Below are positions 15,677 to 24,544 of a stretch of 35,616 nucleotides of DNA, piece after piece; positions within the stretch are counted from its first letter, which is position 1, and every line of letters begins with the position of its first letter. The position numbers and the translations under genes were made by a program. Source of the DNA: an uncultured Rhodospirillales bacterium. GTDB taxonomy: Bacteria; Pseudomonadota; Alphaproteobacteria; Kiloniellales; Kiloniellaceae. The notes beneath the pieces were generated by a model. It worked only from the letters and a program-made list of their open reading frames with translations, was not told where the DNA came from and did not search any database. The DNA is taken from assembly GCA_913060675.1 (NCBI GenBank), contig CAJXUS010000042.1, positions 1 to 35,616 of the forward strand, written 5' to 3'.

Positions 15677-18121
15677 TTAGTACAGCCCCTCTGAATTCAA
15701 GAGGTCATTTCCTGATAGTAAAGGGTCATCGTTCTCTTCCCCAACACCAGTGAATGTGGGTGACGGAACGTTGTCCGGCTTGAAGGCCTCGACCAAAACA
15801 TTACTGTCGTTTGGACCAGCCAAACGGCCCGTTTCAGCGTTGATACGCACAAGACGAATTCCTGCTGGCACTCTAAACGGTGTCGCAGGCGCATCCTTAA
15901 GGGCTTCTTCCATAAAGGATTTAAATATGGGAGCCGCAGCACTCGCTCCCTGCTCTTTCCGACCCAACGTTTTGGGATTGTCAAAGCCAACATACGCCCC
16001 AACAGCAAGATCGGGAGAGAAACCCAAGAACCAGGCATCCAGGCTTTTATTTGTCGTACCCGTTTTACCACCGAGGGGCTTAGCAATTGAACGAATGCTT
16101 CGCCCAGTTCCACGGATAACCGTGCCTTCAAGCATCGAGACGACCTGATAAGCAGAAGCAGGATCTGCAATTTGCTCACGCGTATCCGGCAAGATGGGAG
16201 CTGATTGATTATTCCATTCTGCACTTACCGTACAAGGCAGGCATTCTCTAGCATCATGTTTAAAGATTGTACGTCCCCGCCGATCTTGAATACGATCGAT
16301 AAGAGAGGGCGTAATACGCTTACCACCGTTCACCAGCATAGCATAAGCCGTTGTTAGCTTAATAAGGGAGGTTTCCCCAGCACCGAGCGACATAGACAGT
16401 ACGGGTTGCATATTGTTATCAATACCAAAGCGGTCGACATATTCTACAATTGTTTTCATACCAACATTTTGAGCCAACCGCACGGTCATCAAATTTCGAG
16501 ATTTTTCGATGCCAACGCGCATTCTCGTCGGACCGTAAAATTTATTGGTATAGTTTGCAGGTTTCCACTTGCCTAATCCTGCGCCTTGATCCAATGCAAA
16601 GGGGGCATCTTGAATGAGAGTTGCTGGCGTATACCCATTATCCAAACCACTGAGATAGATAAAAGGTTTAATGGCTGATCCGGGTTGACGTATAGCCTGA
16701 GTTGCTCGGTTGAAAGAGCTGCGCGCAAAAGAGAATCCGCCTGACATTGCCAATACCCTACCGGTATGAGGGTCAATAGCAATGAGCCCGCCGTTCACAT
16801 CCGGGATTTGGCGCAAGCCGAAAGTTCCCTTAGGGTAATCCTTACCTTTGGATGTTTTCAATACCAGCTCAACAAGAACAACATCGCCCACAGAAAGGAC
16901 GTGGCCAGGTGTAGAGGGTACACCGCCAAATCTCTGATCCTTGAGCCATTTGCGCGCCCACTTCAGCTCGCTCATCGGGATCGTGCCTCTAACTCCATCG
17001 ACCATTCCGATAGATACGTCTTTCTTGCCTACTTCCAGTACAGCCGCCAGTTTCCAAGGCTCAGCCCCCTTTGGCAATGCAACACTTTCCAGATTTTTCT
17101 TCCACCCTTCAGGGGATTCAGGATCAAATGTGGCCACGGGGCCGCGCCAACCATGACGACGGTCATAAGAAATCAGACCTTTTCGTAAGCTTCTTTGCGC
17201 AATGTCCTGAAGGTTGGGCTGCAAAGTTGTCCGTACCGATAGTCCTGCTTCGTAAAGGCCTTCGTCACCGTATAGATCAACCAATTCGCGACGTACTTCC
17301 TCGGCAAAAAAAGGTGCTTCGACAATTTCAGTACGGTCACGTTCTATCACTTCGAGTGGTGTCTGCCAGGCAGCTTCAGCCTGTTCACGTGTTATCTTTC
17401 CGTTTTCCAGCATACGTTCAATAACATAATTTCGCCGAGCAAGAGCCGCAGCATGATGCCGAACAGGATGGTAATTTGAAGGTGCTTTTGGCAGCGCCGC
17501 TAGATAAGCGGCTTCTGGTATCGTAAGCTGGTCCAAAGATTTATTAAAATAATTTAAAGAGGCTGCGGCGACACCGTAAGACCGATATCCGAGAAATATC
17601 TCATTGAGATAAAGATCAAGAATACGCTCTTTCTCAAATGCCTTTTCGATCCGGATTGCGAGGATCGCCTCTTTGATCTTGCGTTCATACGAGACTTCAT
17701 TGGTTAAAAGGAAATTTTTTGCAACCTGCTGCGTAATCGTAGATGCGCCGATTAACCGCCGACCAGATCCAGATACATAGTTCTTGATATTGGTTAGCAT
17801 TGCACGTGCGAGAGCGAGGTAATTAAGCCCGCCGTGATTATAAAACTCTTTATCCTCGGCTGAGAGGAACGCATCTTTCACCCGGGCCGGGACTGCATCA
17901 ATTGGGACATAGATACGCTTTTCCTTTGCGTACTCTTCCATCAATCGACCGTCACCAGCGTGGACGCGTGTGACTGTTGGAGGATCGTAATTCGCGAGTT
18001 CTGTATGCTCGGGAAGTCCCCTTCCATACTCATAAAAAGCATAGATCACAACACCTGCTCCAGCGATAGCTGCAACCACACCAAGGCCAAACAGGTAGCC
18101 GAGTATCTTCAGAAACTTCAC
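15677..18121 (-). CDS. mrcA: Penicillin-binding protein 1A (class A, glycosyltransferase/transpeptidase)
   Basis: This bifunctional inner-membrane enzyme polymerises and cross-links peptidoglycan. Order in the 814 aa: membrane anchor (about 5-30), GT51 glycosyltransferase with catalytic Glu in SAEDKEFYNHGG (E89), an OB-like middle region, then the transpeptidase with SAIK (S482 as acylated serine), SRN and KTGTTN. All catalytic motifs are present. I chose the GTG at 18121 because it gives MKFLKILGYL, like E. coli PBP1A; a TTG at 18151 would add ten residues. The amidase gene lies upstream and prfB downstream, a conserved alphaproteobacterial order. The 5' region contains a tandem repeat, listed separately. 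Confidence 0.95.
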   Translation of the reverse strand: MKFLKILGYLFGLGVVAAIAGAGVVIYAFYEYGRGLPEHTELANYDPPTVTRVHAGDGRLMEEYAKEKRIYVPIDAVPARVKDAFLSAEDKEFYNHGGLNYLALARAMLTNIKNYVSGSGRRLIGASTITQQVAKNFLLTNEVSYERKIKEAILAIRIEKAFEKERILDLYLNEIFLGYRSYGVAAASLNYFNKSLDQLTIPEAAYLAALPKAPSNYHPVRHHAAALARRNYVIERMLENGKITREQAEAAWQTPLEVIERDRTEIVEAPFFAEEVRRELVDLYGDEGLYEAGLSVRTTLQPNLQDIAQRSLRKGLISYDRRHGWRGPVATFDPESPEGWKKNLESVALPKGAEPWKLAAVLEVGKKDVSIGMVDGVRGTIPMSELKWARKWLKDQRFGGVPSTPGHVLSVGDVVLVELVLKTSKGKDYPKGTFGLRQIPDVNGGLIAIDPHTGRVLAMSGGFSFARSSFNRATQAIRQPGSAIKPFIYLSGLDNGYTPATLIQDAPFALDQGAGLGKWKPANYTNKFYGPTRMRVGIEKSRNLMTVRLAQNVGMKTIVEYVDRFGIDNNMQPVLSMSLGAGETSLIKLTTAYAMLVNGGKRITPSLIDRIQDRRGRTIFKHDARECLPCTVSAEWNNQSAPILPDTREQIADPASAYQVVSMLEGTVIRGTGRSIRSIAKPLGGKTGTTNKSLDAWFLGFSPDLAVGAYVGFDNPKTLGRKEQGASAAAPIFKSFMEEALKDAPATPFRVPAGIRLVRINAETGRLAGPNDSNVLVEAFKPDNVPSPTFTGVGEENDDPLLSGNDLLNSEGLY

Positions 18122-18152
18122 ACCAAAATCCCAATCATTTTCAAGGATCAAT

Positions 18153-18175
18153 GTTAACGACCTACGTTAACGACC
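18153..18175. repeat. 10-bp direct repeat before mrcA
   Basis: GTTAACGACC occurs at 18153-18162 and 18166-18175, a period of 13 bases. It directly adjoins the 14-bp tandem repeat array and lies 32-54 bases upstream of the mrcA start. Confidence 0.75.
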
Positions 18176-18244
18176 CAATTTCAGCGGTCCAACTTCACAG
18201 GTTCAATTTCACTGGCTCAATTACCTTGGCCCAATTTCTTTTGG
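18174..18244. repeat. Degenerate 14-bp tandem repeat, five copies, in the mrcA leader
   Basis: The forward strand reads CCCAATTTCAGCGG, TCCAACTTCACAGG, TTCAATTTCACTGG, CTCAATTACCTTGG, CCCAATTTCTTTTGG, giving a consensus of about YYCAATTTCANNGG. Four units are 14 bases and the last is 15. The array lies 53-123 bases upstream of the mrcA start on the reverse strand. It may be a regulator-binding array, an RNA element, or replication slippage; function unknown. Confidence 0.8.
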
Positions 18245-18280
18245 CTCGACACAATTTTGAACCAGCAAACAACACAGAGT

Positions 18281-18312
18281 AAAAAATAAAGGGGCATCAA
18301 ACTCTGTGCCCC
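18281..18312 (-). terminator. Rho-independent terminator of the amidase gene
   Basis: On the reverse strand GGGGCA (18312-18307) pairs with TGCCCC (18296-18291) and is followed by TTTATTTTTT. It lies about 165 bases after the amidase stop codon, so mrcA probably has its own promoter between here and its start. The rest of 18313-18475 shows no gene. Confidence 0.75.
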
Positions 18313-18475
18313 CCATAAAATTAAAGACAAACCTCAACAACCTACCAGGTGCAACACTCTTTCTATAATGTGCGATAGAACTGTGACCTTGTTGTGGCAG
18401 ATCATTCCTTAGTCCAAGCAAAGCGTACCTAAATAATTTCGGTATTTATTATACCAGAATAAACAAACATGCCAC

Positions 18476-19723
18476 CTATTGAAGATTATAGCTTTCTAGC
18501 TTGCCAAAATATTGATCAACAGCTCTGGAAATTGCGACGACAAGCTTATGGCGGTGAGCATCACTGCGAAGCAGCCTTTCTTCTCTTTTGTTCGACATAT
18601 ATCCCAATTCAACAAGTACTGAGGGAATAATTGGCGACTTTAATACCGCAAATCCCGCAGACCGATGCGGCCGGCCTAACATCGTCGCTTCGCGCTTAAG
18701 TTCTCCGACGAGTACATTTGCAAACTGCTTGCCTTGGTTATTGGTTTCTCGCTGCGCTAGATCAATAAGAATTTTACTGACATCAGGGGATTGTTCACTC
18801 AGATCAAAGCCAATGATAATATCTGCCTTGTTCTCTTTTAATGCCAAGGCTTCAGCTTCTTTGTCTGAACCGTTTTCAGATAGACTATAGACTGATACAC
18901 CCTTGATTTTGCTAGACGAATGTTTATTTGCGTGTAAAGAAATAAACAGATCCGCCTCAACCTTTTGTGCCACCTCAACACGCTGACGAAGGGCTAAGGA
19001 TGTATCACTATTACGGGTCATAACAACCTTGTAACGGCCACTTCGCTCTAAAGCTGTTTTCAGGCTTCGGGCATAATCAAGGGCCAGTTTTTTTTCTTGT
19101 ACACCAGATAAACCTGTGGCCCCCGGATCAACACCTCCGTGACCAGCATCGACAACAACTATTTTTTTAGTTCTCTTTTTCTTAGCTGGTGAGGGAGCAA
19201 GCAAAGCGGGTGGTGCCGGATTTGACGCGATCTGGCTCTGCATTTTTAAAGGTAATTTTGAGACATTTTTTTTCTGCTGTTCACCAGATTTCACATAAAG
19301 AGTTTTAGATATTTTGGTGATATCAACAACAAGCCGATGCTTATGCCCCTCTTTTGGAGGCAAGAGGAACACTGATGATATGGAAATCGGATAGCGGGCA
19401 TCTAAAACGATACGGCTCACTTCAGGCTCAAAAAGACCAAACCTTAGTGCCTGCACGGCCCCTGTAGCTTTGGGAACCTTATTTTTGGGCACTTTCCAGT
19501 TCAACCTTGGCAGGTCAATAACAATCCTGAAGGGATCTGGTAAGGTGAATACGCGATAGGATGGCGCTTCAGATAATTCCAAAACAAAACGGGTTTTATC
19601 CGGATGGTTTCCGATTCGAATTGCTTCAAGGTCAGCCCCTTGAGCGACACCGCCCCACAAGAGTGCCAAAGCGATAAAAACCAACCCTATGCTCTTCTTA
19701 TAAATAAGAAACCTAACGTTCAT
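18476..19723 (-). CDS. amiC: N-acetylmuramoyl-L-alanine amidase (AMIN + Amidase_3, AmiC type)
   Basis: This 415-aa periplasmic zinc amidase cuts the bond between MurNAc and L-Ala, mainly during daughter-cell separation. Order: signal peptide (about 1-30, ending AQGA), AMIN domain (about 32-130) for septal targeting, a basic linker, then Amidase_3 (about 185-405). Zinc and catalytic residues are seen in VDAGHGGVDPGA, GVQEKKLAL, LFISLHANKHSS and VLVELGYMSNKREE. The activator EnvC/NlpD is not in the window. The ATG at 19723 has AAAAGG upstream. It is divergent from rne and followed by mrcA, as in many alphaproteobacteria. The amiC symbol is by domain architecture. Confidence 0.94.
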   Translation of the reverse strand: MNVRFLIYKKSIGLVFIALALLWGGVAQGADLEAIRIGNHPDKTRFVLELSEAPSYRVFTLPDPFRIVIDLPRLNWKVPKNKVPKATGAVQALRFGLFEPEVSRIVLDARYPISISSVFLLPPKEGHKHRLVVDITKISKTLYVKSGEQQKKNVSKLPLKMQSQIASNPAPPALLAPSPAKKKRTKKIVVVDAGHGGVDPGATGLSGVQEKKLALDYARSLKTALERSGRYKVVMTRNSDTSLALRQRVEVAQKVEADLFISLHANKHSSSKIKGVSVYSLSENGSDKEAEALALKENKADIIIGFDLSEQSPDVSKILIDLAQRETNNQGKQFANVLVGELKREATMLGRPHRSAGFAVLKSPIIPSVLVELGYMSNKREERLLRSDAHRHKLVVAISRAVDQYFGKLESYNLQ

Positions 19724-20267
19724 GCGCCTTTTAACTCAATTATCACAACAAAATACTACCAAATTTAGGTTTACTTTAAGTATGTTACAGGAAAAATTCG
19801 TCTTTTGCAGACCCGAATCACTCTAATCAAACAAATTAATCCAAAAAAATGAAATTACCTTCTAGCACAGAGGCAACACTACTGTTAGTCTACAAACAGA
19901 AAATTCTGTGCTAATGGTGGCCTCACAAAGACCATTATTTAGCATTCGCTGATGCTCTGGGAGGCTCTGCAGTTAACACCTGTGGATTTCGGTCTTTACA
20001 ATTAAGACGCCCTGGAAAGCAAGCGTAACAAGCCAACGCGACGAGGCAAGGTTTTACAAAAACAACTACCTCTTCGATATTTCTAACTTAATTGAACCAT
20101 TTTTTCGGTTCCCACACGAGAGCGTTCCCGTAGTTTATGCGGTTACGCAGGACAAAAAACGGTAATGAACGCTCTTGATCATATAAATTCATCTACAACG
20201 ATGTACCGTGCGCCGCCTCCGTTATGGCTTACCGGAGGGGCTGGCCGCACGCTGGAGTTACTCACGT
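19724..20267 (+). promoter_or_regulatory. Long, structured intergenic leader upstream of rne
   Basis: These 544 bases between the divergent amidase and rne genes hold no credible coding sequence. I see several stem-loops on the rne strand: GAACC/GGTTC (20094-20111), AGAGCGTT/AACGCTCT (20119-20175) enclosing TGCG/CGCA (20138-20149), and GTGCG-CCTCCG/CGGAGG-CGCAC (20208-20250) just before the start codon. RNase E controls its own mRNA through its 5' leader in E. coli; a similar role here is inference. Confidence 0.55.
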
Positions 20268-23198
20268 ATGGCAAAGCGTATGTTGATCGATGCCACCCAC
20301 CCGGAAGAAGTCCGGGTAGTGGTACACAACGAAAATAAACTTGAAGATTTCGATTTCGAAACACTCTCTAAGAAGCAACTAAAAGGAAACATTTATCTCG
20401 CTCGTGTAACACGTGTTGAACCTTCTCTTCAGGCCGCATTCGTAGAATACGGCGGAAACCGTCACGGCTTCCTTCCCTTTAGCGAAATCCACCCGGACTA
20501 TTACCGTGTCCCTGTGGCTGATCGTGAAAACTTGCTGGAAAGCGATGCTGGGAGCGACACAGAAGCAGAGGATAAAACCAAAGCTGCACTTGCAGAAGAT
20601 GATGTAACAGATAGTTCTTCTGACGATCCTGAGAGTCTCGCGAAACAGCAAGATGATACCATTGAAGAAATCGCGGGAGAAACTTCCGTCGATAGCATCA
20701 ATGACGATGACTCTGATTTCGTTGAAAAAACGAAATCACGCGTAAACCTCATGAAGCGCTATAAGATTCAAGAGGTGATCAAGCGTAGGCAGGTCATTCT
20801 GGTCCAGGTTGCGAAGGAAGAACGCGGTAATAAGGGTGCAGCCTTGACGACCTATCTCTCGCTCGCTGGCCGTTATTCAGTTCTGATGCCCAACACCAAC
20901 AAAGGTGGTGGAATCAGCCGCAAGATTAGCAGCCCGAATGATCGTAAGCGTTTAAAGGACATCCTTTCAGAGCTTAAAATTCCTGAAGGTATTGCTGTAA
21001 TCGTACGTACCGCTGGTAGCCAGCGGACGAAGATGGAAATTCGTCGCGATTATGAATACCTCATTCGTCTTTGGAATGAGATCCGGGAAAACACACTTCA
21101 ATCAGAAGCCCCGGGCCTGATTTATGAAGAAGCAAATCTGATCAAACGTGCGATGCGTGATCTCTATACCAGCGACATGGAAGAAATTCTGGTAGAGGGA
21201 GAGCGCGGCTACAAAATGGCAAAAAGCTGTATGCGCTCCTTGATGCCAAGCCACGCCAAAAAAGTTAAAAACTACAAGGGAATGCAGGTTCCGCTCTACC
21301 ACCGTTTTCAGGTGGAAACGCAAATTGACGCCATGCATAACCCGATTGTTCAGCTCAAATCTGGTGGCTACCTGGTCATCAACCCGACCGAGGCTTTGGT
21401 TGCCGTTGATGTGAACTCCGGGCGAGCTACCAAAGAACGCCACATTGAAGAGACCGCCTTTAAAACCAATCAGGAAGCTGCTGATGAAGTCGCCCGCCAG
21501 GTGCGCTTGCGTGATCTCGCAGGGCTACTGGTTATCGATTTTATCGATATGGATGAGCCAAAACACAATCGTGAGGTCGAACGACGGTTGAAAGATGCCA
21601 TGCAGGCTGACCGCGCTCGCATTCAGCTAGGCAGGATCAGTCCTTTCGGCTTACTCGAAATGTCACGTCAGCGGCTACGTCCTAGCATTGTTGAAAATTC
21701 AACGGTTGCTTGTCCTCATTGCGATGGCATCGGAACAGTTCGCACAACCGAGTCCACGGCTCTTCATGTGCTTCGTGCTCTGGAAGAAGATGGTATCCGT
21801 CGTGGCGGCGGCAAGATAGAGTTGTTTGTACCAACAGATGTTGCTCTTTACATACTCAATCAAAAGCGTACCCGCCTAATTGAAATTGAACAGCGCTATA
21901 AATTCAGCGTCGACATCAATGCAGACAATACTATTGTCATCCCGAACTTCCGTTTGGAAAGACTAGTATCGAACAACGATGGCCCGATCGAAGAGATTAT
22001 GCCGCTGGAGCCCGTTAAACCCTCACCTGTGAAATCCACTCGTAGATTGACCGAAGAGCGGACTGAACGTTCTGATTCTCGGGCTGATACTCGGACAGAT
22101 TCTGGCGAACAGGTTGATGGGGATCAAAAACGTCGCCGTCGCCGTCGTCGCCGCAAAGAAACGCCTGAAAGCCAGGATGGGGAGACAGAAGGTACTCAAC
22201 AGGCCCTACAATCTGATGAGTTAGCTGATGACCAAGCGAAAGCGGATGGCGATCAGCATGATGAAGGCTTCGAGGATGATGATCGTCCCCGTAAAAGACG
22301 TCGTCGTGGTAAACGTGGTGGTCGTAGACGGACGCGTCGTCCAGAGAACGAATCAGATGAAATTTCAGATTCTGAAATCGAAACGACGAATGACAACAAT
22401 CAGACAGAGACTCCTTCATCTGAGGGCGCTCGGCCTGATGCAGTAGTTACCGCTCAAACAACGAGCTCAGCTTCTGATGTCTCATCAGAAGCTGTTGAGG
22501 AAAAACCAAAAAGACGCAGAGCTCCTCGCAGGCGTAAAGTTGCCCCTGAAGAAGCCGTCGATGCAGCAGTATCTCCAACGGAGCCCCTCCCGGTTGAAGG
22601 GGGAGCATCACAAGCTTTGGCGAATGCAACAGACGAAACAACTGAGGTAGCATCATCCACAGACACTGAAGATAAACCGGCCAAGCCAAAACGTGCCCCT
22701 CGAAAACGGGCAACAGCGGCACCCCGTCGTCCTCGAAAAAAAGTGGAACCAGAAGCAGTTGTCGCTGATGCTGGTGACGACGTGTCGGTTAAGACTTCCT
22801 CAACTGTTAGCACAGAGGCCTCACCTTCTGGGGCATCTGATACTATAGTTGAAACAGTGGAAAAACCTAAACCACGGACAAGAACCCGAAGCAAAGCACC
22901 TGCAAAACCGCGTAGCACCGCTACGCGCACCCGCAAAACTGCAAAAGTTGAGGGCTCCACGGGCGCTGCTGAAGTAAAGAAAGCTCCTGTAGAGAAAACA
23001 GTTGCTCCAGTAGAGAGTAAGCCGTCAACACCTGCGATCTCTACCCCAGCGTCATCAAAACCGACCCCCTCAACATCGTCCACCTCCCCTGCTGAAGCTC
23101 CGTCTTCACCAGCAGCGACCCAGCAGCCCGCTTCGGCAAAGACTGCAACAGCTGACTCAAAGAAAAAAGGGTGGTGGAGCCGTATTACCGGTCACTAA
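20268..23198 (+). CDS. rne: Ribonuclease E
   Basis: This 976-aa endoribonuclease is the scaffold of the RNA degradosome. The S1 domain (starting about residue 35) is interrupted by an acidic insertion (about residues 85-160), as in other alphaproteobacteria. The DNase I-like domain carries the Mg2+ aspartates in VAVDVNSGRAT and LLVIDFIDMD. The Zn-link is CPHCDG. After about residue 590 the tail is disordered and low-complexity: Arg-rich blocks (RRRRRRRRK, RKRRRRGKRGGRRRTRR), then K-P-R/A repeats. The protein ends KKKGWWSRITGH; the GWW (968-970) matches the PNPase-binding motif known from Caulobacter. The ATG at 20268 gives MAKRMLIDATHPEE; the longer open frame from a GTG at 20208 lies inside a hairpin. 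Confidence 0.96.
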   Translation: MAKRMLIDATHPEEVRVVVHNENKLEDFDFETLSKKQLKGNIYLARVTRVEPSLQAAFVEYGGNRHGFLPFSEIHPDYYRVPVADRENLLESDAGSDTEAEDKTKAALAEDDVTDSSSDDPESLAKQQDDTIEEIAGETSVDSINDDDSDFVEKTKSRVNLMKRYKIQEVIKRRQVILVQVAKEERGNKGAALTTYLSLAGRYSVLMPNTNKGGGISRKISSPNDRKRLKDILSELKIPEGIAVIVRTAGSQRTKMEIRRDYEYLIRLWNEIRENTLQSEAPGLIYEEANLIKRAMRDLYTSDMEEILVEGERGYKMAKSCMRSLMPSHAKKVKNYKGMQVPLYHRFQVETQIDAMHNPIVQLKSGGYLVINPTEALVAVDVNSGRATKERHIEETAFKTNQEAADEVARQVRLRDLAGLLVIDFIDMDEPKHNREVERRLKDAMQADRARIQLGRISPFGLLEMSRQRLRPSIVENSTVACPHCDGIGTVRTTESTALHVLRALEEDGIRRGGGKIELFVPTDVALYILNQKRTRLIEIEQRYKFSVDINADNTIVIPNFRLERLVSNNDGPIEEIMPLEPVKPSPVKSTRRLTEERTERSDSRADTRTDSGEQVDGDQKRRRRRRRRKETPESQDGETEGTQQALQSDELADDQAKADGDQHDEGFEDDDRPRKRRRRGKRGGRRRTRRPENESDEISDSEIETTNDNNQTETPSSEGARPDAVVTAQTTSSASDVSSEAVEEKPKRRRAPRRRKVAPEEAVDAAVSPTEPLPVEGGASQALANATDETTEVASSTDTEDKPAKPKRAPRKRATAAPRRPRKKVEPEAVVADAGDDVSVKTSSTVSTEASPSGASDTIVETVEKPKPRTRTRSKAPAKPRSTATRTRKTAKVEGSTGAAEVKKAPVEKTVAPVESKPSTPAISTPASSKPTPSTSSTSPAEAPSSPAATQQPASAKTATADSKKKGWWSRITGH

Positions 23199-23242
23199 GT
23201 AAAGTTTGAGCTGGTCAAAATTGCTCCAGCTCAGCCCTAAAT

Positions 23243-23278
23243 AAAAAAGCCCCACGCTTAAACAGCTGGGGCTTTTTT
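23243..23278. terminator. Strong bidirectional terminator between rne and aminotransferase gene
   Basis: AAAAAAGCCCCA (23243-23254) pairs perfectly with TGGGGCTTTTTT (23267-23278). A GC-rich core with six A and six T on its flanks lets it serve both convergent genes. Confidence 0.93.
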
Positions 23279-23329
23279 AATGGCATTAGTGATTACTAAA
23301 TATTCGGCAAATACCGCTCAAACTCTTTG

Positions 23330-24475
23330 TTACTTCCAGCTGCTCAACCTCTTTATCGCTTCGAGCATAGTTTTTTCAGAGCCCGCAAACGAAAATCTCA
23401 TAAAATGATCACCGTTGAAGGGATCAAAATCGACCCCAGGTGTTGCTGCAATACCCGTGTCGTTTAATAGGCGACGACAAAATTCCTGACTATCGTTTGT
23501 TCTATGGCTTATATCAGCATAGATATAAAAACCGCCGTCAGCTGGAGCAATATTACCAAACCCAACCTGAGGCAATTCATTCAAAAGAATGTTACGATTT
23601 CGGGCATACTGCTTCACGTATTCATCTAACACATCATAACAGTCAAAAACCGCCGCTCCTGCAATCTGGGAAAGAGTTGGTGGAGAGATAAAGAAATTTT
23701 GTGCCAGGCACTCTTCGGGACGGACCATATCTTCGGGAAGCACCATCCATCCCAATCGCCAGCCCGTCATGGAAAAGTATTTGGAGAAGGAATTTATAAC
23801 AAAACTATCATCGGTAAATTTCAAGGCCGTGGTGGCTTTCGTACCATAGCAAATCCCGTGATAAATTTCATCCGAGATCAATCGGATCTGCTTTTTCTCA
23901 CAGTATTCGACAATATTCTTTAGAGCCTGCTCATCCAACATTGTGCCCGCTGGATTTGAAGGGCTCGCGATTATCAACCCATCGAGCTTAACATCCAAAG
24001 CATCCAGCAATTCTGGCGAAGGCTGAAAACGATCATTGGGGCCGACTTCAATAAGGATAGGCTCAATGCCCAAAGCCGTTAGTATATTCCGATAAGCAGG
24101 ATACCCTGGGGCTGCAAGCGCCACCTTATCTCCGGGATCAAACGCCGCCAGAAAAGACAGTAGAAAGCCTGCCGAGGAACCCGTTGTCACCATAATGCGT
24201 TTTGGATCAATGGTTTGATTATAAAGATATTTATAATGCTCTGCGATCCGTTGACGCAATATAGGTATACCCAATGCATCAGTATAGCCTATGGCCTCCG
24301 TATCAATCGCCTTTTTCACTGCCTCCAGTACTAAAGGCGGAGCAGACGTCACGGGCTGACCGAGAGAGAGGTGCAAGATATCTTCCCCGGCTGCAGCCCG
24401 TTCATTTGCCGAGCGAAGTACATCCATTACGATGAAGGGGGGGATATCCCCCCTCGACGATAGCTTTAACGCCAT
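23330..24475 (-). CDS. Class I/II pyridoxal-phosphate aminotransferase
   Basis: This 381-aa cytoplasmic enzyme has the aspartate aminotransferase fold (type I). PLP-binding residues are all present: TTGSSAG (residues 97-103), N174 in SPSNPAG, D202 and Y205 in SDEIYHG, the Schiff-base lysine K232 in SFSKYFSMTGWRLGW, and the C-terminal substrate Arg in MRFSFAG. The amino acid it uses cannot be read from the sequence. The ATG at 24475 has only a weak ribosome binding site. It lies 69 bases downstream of the GGT-like lipoprotein gene on the same strand and may share its transcript. Confidence 0.94.
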   Translation of the reverse strand: MALKLSSRGDIPPFIVMDVLRSANERAAAGEDILHLSLGQPVTSAPPLVLEAVKKAIDTEAIGYTDALGIPILRQRIAEHYKYLYNQTIDPKRIMVTTGSSAGFLLSFLAAFDPGDKVALAAPGYPAYRNILTALGIEPILIEVGPNDRFQPSPELLDALDVKLDGLIIASPSNPAGTMLDEQALKNIVEYCEKKQIRLISDEIYHGICYGTKATTALKFTDDSFVINSFSKYFSMTGWRLGWMVLPEDMVRPEECLAQNFFISPPTLSQIAGAAVFDCYDVLDEYVKQYARNRNILLNELPQVGFGNIAPADGGFYIYADISHRTNDSQEFCRRLLNDTGIAATPGVDFDPFNGDHFMRFSFAGSEKTMLEAIKRLSSWK

Positions 24476-24544
24476 AACCTATACCTAGTCCTATGATGAG
24501 CTTACGCTTACAATTCGACGGATCGTTCAGTACTTACCGAGAAA

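Noticed and set aside
18153..18175. CtrA binding site at the paired TTAA motifs before mrcA
   Set aside because: The CtrA consensus needs TTAA-N7-TTAA; here the spacer is nine bases.
22454..23083. Reverse open frame of 209 codons inside rne
   Set aside because: It is a shadow of the low-complexity, Ala/Pro/Thr/Lys-rich C-terminal tail of RNase E, where stop codons are rare in other frames.
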